From positions 1 to 28,650 of the forward strand of contig JAEYXD010000244.1 of assembly GCA_023428645.1 (NCBI GenBank): a stretch of DNA of 28,650 nt, given 5' to 3'. This DNA is from Pseudomonadota bacterium (GTDB taxonomy: Bacteria > Pseudomonadota > Gammaproteobacteria > Steroidobacterales > Steroidobacteraceae). The position numbers and the translations under genes were made by a program. Below the pieces are notes generated by a model. That model was not told the origin of the DNA. It made no database searches and saw only the letters and a program-made list of their open reading frames with translations. Shown here one piece after another: positions 24,850 through 28,650 of the stretch. Every line of letters starts with the position of its first letter. The first letter of the stretch is position 1.

Positions 24850-25032
24850 TCAGTCCGCTTCGACCTGGACCATTTGCAGCTCTCCGCCCGCGACGGAATA
24901 CGACACGGTCATCGGCTGACAGCAGACCGAGCAATCCTCGATGTACGACTGTTCGTCAATGGAGAGATCGAGGAACAGCGTGATGATCTCGCCGCAATGC
25001 GGGCACATGACTTCAGCGGTCGTTTCGAGCAT
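24850..25032 (-). CDS. CPXCG motif cysteine-rich zinc-ribbon protein
   Basis: A 60-residue acidic protein of the CPXCG family (Cys_rich_CPXG). MCPHCGE near residues 9-15 and CSVCCQPM near 34-41 give a four-cysteine zinc-ribbon. The remainder (LFLDLSIDEQSYIEDC) is typical. Function is unknown for the family. ATG 25032 is chosen because AGGTGA stands six bases before it; GTG 25041 would add three residues but has no ribosome site. It lies between yraN (30 bases upstream) and the protease-like gene (eight bases downstream) and is probably cotranscribed with both. Confidence 0.9.
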   Translation of the reverse strand: MLETTAEVMCPHCGEIITLFLDLSIDEQSYIEDCSVCCQPMTVSYSVAGGELQMVQVEAD

Positions 25033-25062
25033 GTCGTTCACCTGTACGCGGCGGTCGCGCGG

Positions 25063-25434
25063 CTATGCATAGAATGCCGCTTTGATCCATTGGATCCGCG
25101 GCTCGCGCCAGTCCGTCCCTGTGATCGCGACGACGTCGAACCGTGCTGGCAACGGGCGCAGATCTTGCCGCACCTTCAGCAGATGACGCGCGGCGAGCAC
25201 GATGCGCCTTTGCTTGCGCCATGTTACCGAGGCCGCGGCGCCGCCGAACTCCTGGCTGGCACGATAGCGAACTTCGATGAGCGCGAGCGTGCCGCCATCG
25301 AACATCACGAGATCGATCTCGCCGCCGCGGCAACGATAGTTGCGTGCGAACGGCTTCAATCCCTGCCGCAGCAAGAACTGAAACGCGGCGCTCTCCGCTG
25401 CGGCTCCCGCTTCCTTGCGAGCTCGGTCGTCCAT
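25063..25434 (-). CDS. yraN: YraN family (UPF0102) nuclease-fold protein
   Basis: A 123-residue UPF0102 protein with the restriction-endonuclease-like core: AAFQFLLRQGLKPFARNYRC, then GGEIDLVMFDGGTLALIEVRYR, which contains the E-x-D and E-V-R acidic/basic positions of the fold, and RFDVVAIT near residue 100. The biochemical role of YraN is not settled. Position next to lpoA is conserved in many gammaproteobacteria and supports the assignment. ATG 25432-25434; a 104-base gap with a small hairpin repeat separates it from lpoA. Confidence 0.93.
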   Translation of the reverse strand: MDDRARKEAGAAAESAAFQFLLRQGLKPFARNYRCRGGEIDLVMFDGGTLALIEVRYRASQEFGGAAASVTWRKQRRIVLAARHLLKVRQDLRPLPARFDVVAITGTDWREPRIQWIKAAFYA

Positions 25435-25506
25435 GATCGATGCAAGGGTTCCTTTGAGGTTGGGTCGACGCCGAGGTCGGACGGGTTGTCATGCGCATCC
25501 CAATCT

Positions 25507-25523
25507 TCCCGCGCCGCGCGGGA
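25507..25523. repeat. short hairpin repeat between lpoA and yraN
   Basis: TCCCGCG-CCG-CGCGGGA is a seven-base perfect stem with a three-base loop. It resembles the core of the repeats at 3547 and 23213 but lacks the long G-rich tail. It lies in the gap of the lpoA-yraN run and could modulate downstream expression. Confidence 0.5.
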
Positions 25524-25538
25524 GAGCGCGATGCGGTC

Positions 25539-27422
25539 TCAATTGATCGAAGTCGTTGCCTGCGGCGCATCGAGCGGCACCGGCTGTCCGTCGACGATGC
25601 GGGCCCAGTCGAGCTCACGTCGGATGCGGCCTTGCGCGTCCACCGACAGCAGGCCGGTCATGCCCGGCACCGCGTTCGCGCTGCCGAACTTGCCCGACTT
25701 CAACAACGGTACGAGGCGGTAGGCATCGAACCCGAACGCGTACAGACGACTGCCAGTGCGCGTGCGCGCAGGCCAATACTTGCTCAGCGAGCTGCGCAGG
25801 TCGGCCGAGACGCTGTCCTGCGAAATGATGAGCGGCATGTGCGGAAACAACACGCCGTTGATGTCCGTGTTCGCCTGGCTGTCGGCCTCGAAAATGTGCG
25901 AGGTCGTGTAGATCGGCAGGTCGCCCGCCATGTGAAAGCGCAGTGCAGGCCGCAGCGAACGGCCTTGCGCGGGAAATGCGCCCATGAAAATGAACTGCGC
26001 GTCGCCGCGCCGTCGCGGCTCGAATTCCAGGCGCTGGCCGACGATCGAGCTCAGCGCGTTGGCACGCGCGCGGCTTTCGTCGATCAAGAGCAGCTGCGTA
26101 ATCGGCGTCGAGTAGTCGCGCGAGGCGCTGTCGTAAAAGCGCATGCCTGCGATCGTGCCGCCGAGCGTCTTGAACTCCGTGTCGAACGCGCGGAATACGC
26201 GCTGACCCCAGTCATCGTTCGGCAGCAGGATCAAGCCGCGCATGCGACCGTCGGCGGCGAGGCGTTGCGCGACCTGACGTGCCTCTTCCTCCGGGTCCAG
26301 CGCGAATTGAAACAACAGGCCCGGCGACGTCGTGGCGCTTTCTGCGGCCTGATTCAGCGCGAGCGTGAGTACGGAGACGTCGTTCGATGCCGCGAGGGCC
26401 GTCACCTCGTCCTTCAGCAAGGGGCCGACGATGAACTGCGCGCCATCGGCGATCGCCCGCCGATACGCCGTCGTCGCGCCCATGGCCGCGGAGTCATAGA
26501 CGTTCACGAGCGGACGGCGACTCGCTTCCTGTTGCAGCAATGCCGCCATGAACCCATCGCGGACCGGAATGCCGTTGCCGGCTTGTCGGCCCGACAGCGG
26601 CAGAACGAGCGCGATCTGTGGCGGATAGTCGAGACCGACACCGAGCTGCGGCAACACCTCATCGTTCAGGAACGAGTTCGCGGGATGGGTCGGATAGCGG
26701 GAGCGCCACTCGCTCAAATCGTTTTTCGCCGTGAACGGATTGCGGGCCGCGATCAGCGCGGCGCGCCCGAGCTCGAGCCATCCGGCGACGACCGTGGTCG
26801 AGCCCGCGGGCGGCGAGAAATCCGCATTCGTGCTGGCGCTGCGCTGCAGTCCTTCCCAGATCAGGCGCTGATTTGCACGCTGCTCTTGCTGCGTGCCGAG
26901 CGTGCGCTCGCGATCGAGCGCGGTGATCACGCCCGCCGCCGGTCGATTCAGTGCGAAGAGCGCCTTGGAGCGCACCGCCAGAATGTCCGGCAGCGCATCT
27001 TGCGGCAGCGGCTGGGGAATCTGATTGAGCTCGGCCAACGCGCGATCGGCGCGGCCCGCACGCAATGCCAGCTCTCCGGCCACGACGGCGCGTGTCGCGA
27101 AATCGCGCGAAGGCAGCGTCGTGCTCACCCGCTGCAGGGCGCTGGTCGCGCGTTCGGTGTCGTCGGCGCGGAGATATTCCTTCGCGGCGCGCAGCAGGAT
27201 GCGATCGCGCAGCTCGCCTGGCGATGTGAGCGCGACCTGTTCGAACAAGCGCGCGGCCTCCGCGGGATTGTCGTCGCGCGCGAGGCGCTCGGCCTGCTCG
27301 TATTGGCGGTTCGATGTCGGCCGTTCCGGAGGACGCACGCCGCCCGGCGCGCAAGCGCTCACCGCCACAGTGATCACTGCGCACCACAACGACTGTCGCA
27401 TCATGTTCGACCACGTAGGCAT
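25539..27422 (-). CDS. lpoA: penicillin-binding protein activator LpoA (LppC family) lipoprotein
   Basis: A 627-residue outer-membrane lipoprotein with signal ending VSAC (Cys24). The N-terminal TPR-like helical domain spans about 35-260 and the C-terminal periplasmic-binding-protein-like domain begins at YPPQIALVLPLSGRQAGNG, with VYDSA, FIVGPLLKDEV, LILLPNDDWGQRV, FIFMGAFPAQGRSLRP and LYAFGFDAYRL. LpoA activates the peptidoglycan synthase PBP1a from the outer membrane. The pairing with yraN and with divergent rsmI is the usual gammaproteobacterial arrangement. Start choice: ATG 27422 has GGAG ten bases before it; ATG 27440 and the ATG pair at 27401-27404 are alternatives that keep the signal peptide. 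Confidence 0.93.
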   Translation of the reverse strand: MPTWSNMMRQSLWCAVITVAVSACAPGGVRPPERPTSNRQYEQAERLARDDNPAEAARLFEQVALTSPGELRDRILLRAAKEYLRADDTERATSALQRVSTTLPSRDFATRAVVAGELALRAGRADRALAELNQIPQPLPQDALPDILAVRSKALFALNRPAAGVITALDRERTLGTQQEQRANQRLIWEGLQRSASTNADFSPPAGSTTVVAGWLELGRAALIAARNPFTAKNDLSEWRSRYPTHPANSFLNDEVLPQLGVGLDYPPQIALVLPLSGRQAGNGIPVRDGFMAALLQQEASRRPLVNVYDSAAMGATTAYRRAIADGAQFIVGPLLKDEVTALAASNDVSVLTLALNQAAESATTSPGLLFQFALDPEEEARQVAQRLAADGRMRGLILLPNDDWGQRVFRAFDTEFKTLGGTIAGMRFYDSASRDYSTPITQLLLIDESRARANALSSIVGQRLEFEPRRRGDAQFIFMGAFPAQGRSLRPALRFHMAGDLPIYTTSHIFEADSQANTDINGVLFPHMPLIISQDSVSADLRSSLSKYWPARTRTGSRLYAFGFDAYRLVPLLKSGKFGSANAVPGMTGLLSVDAQGRIRRELDWARIVDGQPVPLDAPQATTSIN

Positions 27423-27440
27423 CGCGCTCTCGTTCTCCAT

Positions 27441-27505
27441 TGATGGGCCGCGCGGTACGCTACGGCCGCTGTTCTCAACGCCGGGCATTATAGGACCCCA
27501 AAGCC
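27441..27505. promoter_or_regulatory. divergent lpoA/rsmI intergenic region
   Basis: This 65-base gap must hold the promoters of both genes or part of them. On the plus strand TATAGG (27489-27494) may be a -10, but no -35 fits and it lies close to the rsmI start. No clear box is seen on the minus strand. Confidence 0.3.
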
Positions 27506-28375
27506 ATGTCGAGCCGATCCGAGGATGTCGTCGCAGCGCGCGGCACGCTGTATGTCGTCGCGACACCCATCGGCAATCTCGGCGATATGACCACTCGCGC
27601 GCGCGACATTCTCGGTGCGGTGGACCTGATCGCCGCCGAGGATACGCGGCACACCCGGCAGTTGTTGCAGACATTTGGCCTGCAGACGCCGACATTTTCC
27701 CTGCACGAGCATAACGAGGCGCACAAGGCGGACAGCCTGGTGCGCGAGTTGGCGGCCGGCAAGTCGATCGCGCTCGTGTCCGATGCGGGAACACCCTTGA
27801 TCAGCGATCCGGGATTCAACGTGGTCGCCGCCGCGCGACGCGCGGGGTTCGCCGTCATCGCGGTTCCTGGCGCGTGCGCGGCCGTCGCGGCGCTGTCGGT
27901 CGCGGGGTTGCCGACGGATCGATTCGTGTTCGAGGGCTTCTTGCCCGCGAAGGCGTCCGCGCGTCGTGAACGCCTGCAGGCGCTCGCCAACGAAGTGCGC
28001 ACGCTCGTGTTCTACGAAGCGCCGCATCGAATCGCCGAGGTGCTCGATGACATGCGCGCTGCGTTCGGTGAAGCGCGCGAAGCCACGGTCAGTCGCGAGA
28101 TCACGAAGCGCTTCGAAAGCCACTATCACGGCGCGCTCGCGGCGCTCGCGACGCGTGCCGCGACCGATCCGGACATGCAGCGCGGCGAGATCGTCATCGT
28201 CGTCCGCGGCAGCGATACCGCGCGCGAAGCGAGCGCGATCGAGGCGGATCGGCTGTTGCGCGCACTGCTCGAGGAGCTGTCGCCTGCGCAAGCCGCCAAG
28301 ATCGCCGCGCGCGTGACCGGCGCTAAGCGCAACGCCCTTTACGAGTCAGCGCTCGCGTTGGCGGGGAAGAAATAG
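27506..28375 (+). CDS. rsmI: 16S rRNA (cytidine(1402)-2'-O)-methyltransferase RsmI
   Basis: A 289-residue SAM-dependent methyltransferase of the tetrapyrrole-methylase fold. Family motifs in order: LYVVATPIGNLGDMTTRA at about 15-32, AEDTRHT at 44-50, LVSDAGTPLISDPGF at about 90-104, VPGACA, then FYEAPHRI. RsmI methylates the 2'-O of C1402 in 16S rRNA, tuning decoding in the ribosomal P site. Length is usual. ATG 27506 with AGGA about ten bases upstream. It is divergent from lpoA and is followed by rnpB, as in many gammaproteobacteria. Confidence 0.97.
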   Translation: MSSRSEDVVAARGTLYVVATPIGNLGDMTTRARDILGAVDLIAAEDTRHTRQLLQTFGLQTPTFSLHEHNEAHKADSLVRELAAGKSIALVSDAGTPLISDPGFNVVAAARRAGFAVIAVPGACAAVAALSVAGLPTDRFVFEGFLPAKASARRERLQALANEVRTLVFYEAPHRIAEVLDDMRAAFGEAREATVSREITKRFESHYHGALAALATRAATDPDMQRGEIVIVVRGSDTAREASAIEADRLLRALLEELSPAQAAKIAARVTGAKRNALYESALALAGKK

Positions 28376-28465
28376 AACCTCGAAAGGCGCCGCGGCTCCC
28401 GCGCTCCTGTCTCGATGGCAGTTTCGTGCCACCCACGGCTTGCTTGTCTCGAGAGCGATTTCATG

Positions 28466-28494
28466 CGCTCGCGCCCGGCGTATCGTGGCGAGCG
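28466..28494. other. inverted repeat in the rsmI-rnpB gap
   Basis: CGCTCGC (28466-28472) and GCGAGCG (28488-28494) form a seven-base stem with a 15-base loop in the 186-base gap. There is no T-run. The rest of the gap shows no gene. Confidence 0.3.
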
Positions 28495-28525
28495 GAGCGG
28501 ATCGGGCTTCATTTGCATCGAACGC

Positions 28526-28554
28526 TTGCATCTGTGCCGTCGCATCTCCACCAT
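28526..28554 (+). promoter_or_regulatory. possible rnpB promoter
   Basis: TTGCAT (28526-28531) and CACCAT (28549-28554) are spaced by 17 bases and would start transcription at about 28561, which matches the inferred RNA 5' end at 28562. The -10 match is poor, so confidence is low and rests mainly on position. Confidence 0.35.
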
Positions 28555-28561
28555 GCGCGCC

Positions 28562-28650
28562 GGAGTCGGCCAGGCAATCGCTGCGCGCAAGCGTGGAGGA
28601 AAGTCCGGGCTCCTAGGGCAAGGCGCCAGGTAACGCCTGGGGGACGCGAG
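28562..28650 (+). ncRNA. rnpB: RNase P RNA (M1 RNA), 5' part, runs off the window
   Basis: The sequence follows bacterial type A RNase P RNA: GGAGTCGGCCAGGCAATCGC aligns with the E. coli 5' end. Then comes GGAGGAAAGTCCGGGCTCC (28595-28613), the conserved region I with the 5' strand of P4, and GCCAGGTAACGCCTGGGGG, the following hairpin. The RNA is the catalytic subunit that removes tRNA 5' leaders. The P3 helix is very small here (GCGC-GCAA-GCGT). Only about a quarter of the gene is in the window. Confidence 0.96.

Noticed and set aside
25491..27443. An open frame of 650 codons on the plus strand opposite lpoA
   Set aside because: Low-complexity Arg-rich translation fully antisense to LpoA, which has unmistakable family motifs.

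Overview
The window is GC-rich, densely coded chromosomal DNA from a Gram-negative bacterium. The order lpoA-yraN beside rsmI followed by the RNase P RNA, several lipobox lipoproteins, and a PKD/beta-barrel autotransporter point to a gammaproteobacterium. A member of the Xanthomonadales/Nevskiales/Steroidobacterales sphere is my best guess. The lineage is inferred from gene content and order only; no species-level marker is complete here.

Layout. (1) 1-7159, plus strand: the 3' end of an alpha/beta hydrolase; an M13 metallopeptidase lipoprotein; a LemA / TPM-domain / TPM-domain cassette; an L,D-transpeptidase lipoprotein with LysM; and a rhomboid protease. (2) 7270-10244: a membrane-anchored zinc metallopeptidase (YpfJ type), the nucleoside phosphorylase ppnP on the minus strand with a five-copy GCATC repeat in its leader, and a solitary contractile-tail sheath-like protein with no other phage genes around it. 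(3) 10278-17023: a sugar-utilisation locus. A minus-strand SMP-30 sugar lactonase is divergent from a translationally coupled pair of secreted glycosidases (GH31 with inserted PA14, then GH3). A candidate LacI-type operator lies between them and a strong intrinsic terminator ends the operon. (4) 17167-22248: a class A flavin monooxygenase, then a surface-associated group made of a GT-A-like protein, a PKD autotransporter carrying a frameshift just before its last beta strands, and a convergent sugar transferase with a DxD motif. (5) 22373-28375: a HisN-like phosphatase convergent to a five-gene minus-strand run (lpoA, yraN, a CPXCG zinc-ribbon protein, an uncharacterised HExxHxxGxxD membrane protease and an orphan FecE/BtuD-like ATPase), with rsmI divergent from lpoA. 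(6) 28562-end: the 5' part of rnpB.

How the parts fit. The GH31 enzyme resembles PA14-containing alpha-xylosidases and the GH3 enzyme resembles ExoP-type exo-beta-glucosidases. Together they could strip xylose and glucose from xyloglucan-like oligosaccharides in the periplasm, while the lactonase would serve an oxidative sugar route. This is inference. LemA, the TPM proteins, the L,D-transpeptidase, LpoA and the lipoprotein peptidase are all cell-envelope functions. A small family of GC-rich hairpin repeats occurs three times; one copy lies inside the 5' coding end of the first TPM gene and appears to supply the charged part of its signal peptide.

The least ordinary items are the orphan sheath protein, the repeat-derived signal peptide, the autotransporter frameshift with a glycosyltransferase-like gene on each side, and the metzincin-like protease coupled to a permease-less ABC ATPase. 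No CRISPR array, tRNA, transposase or integrase was seen.
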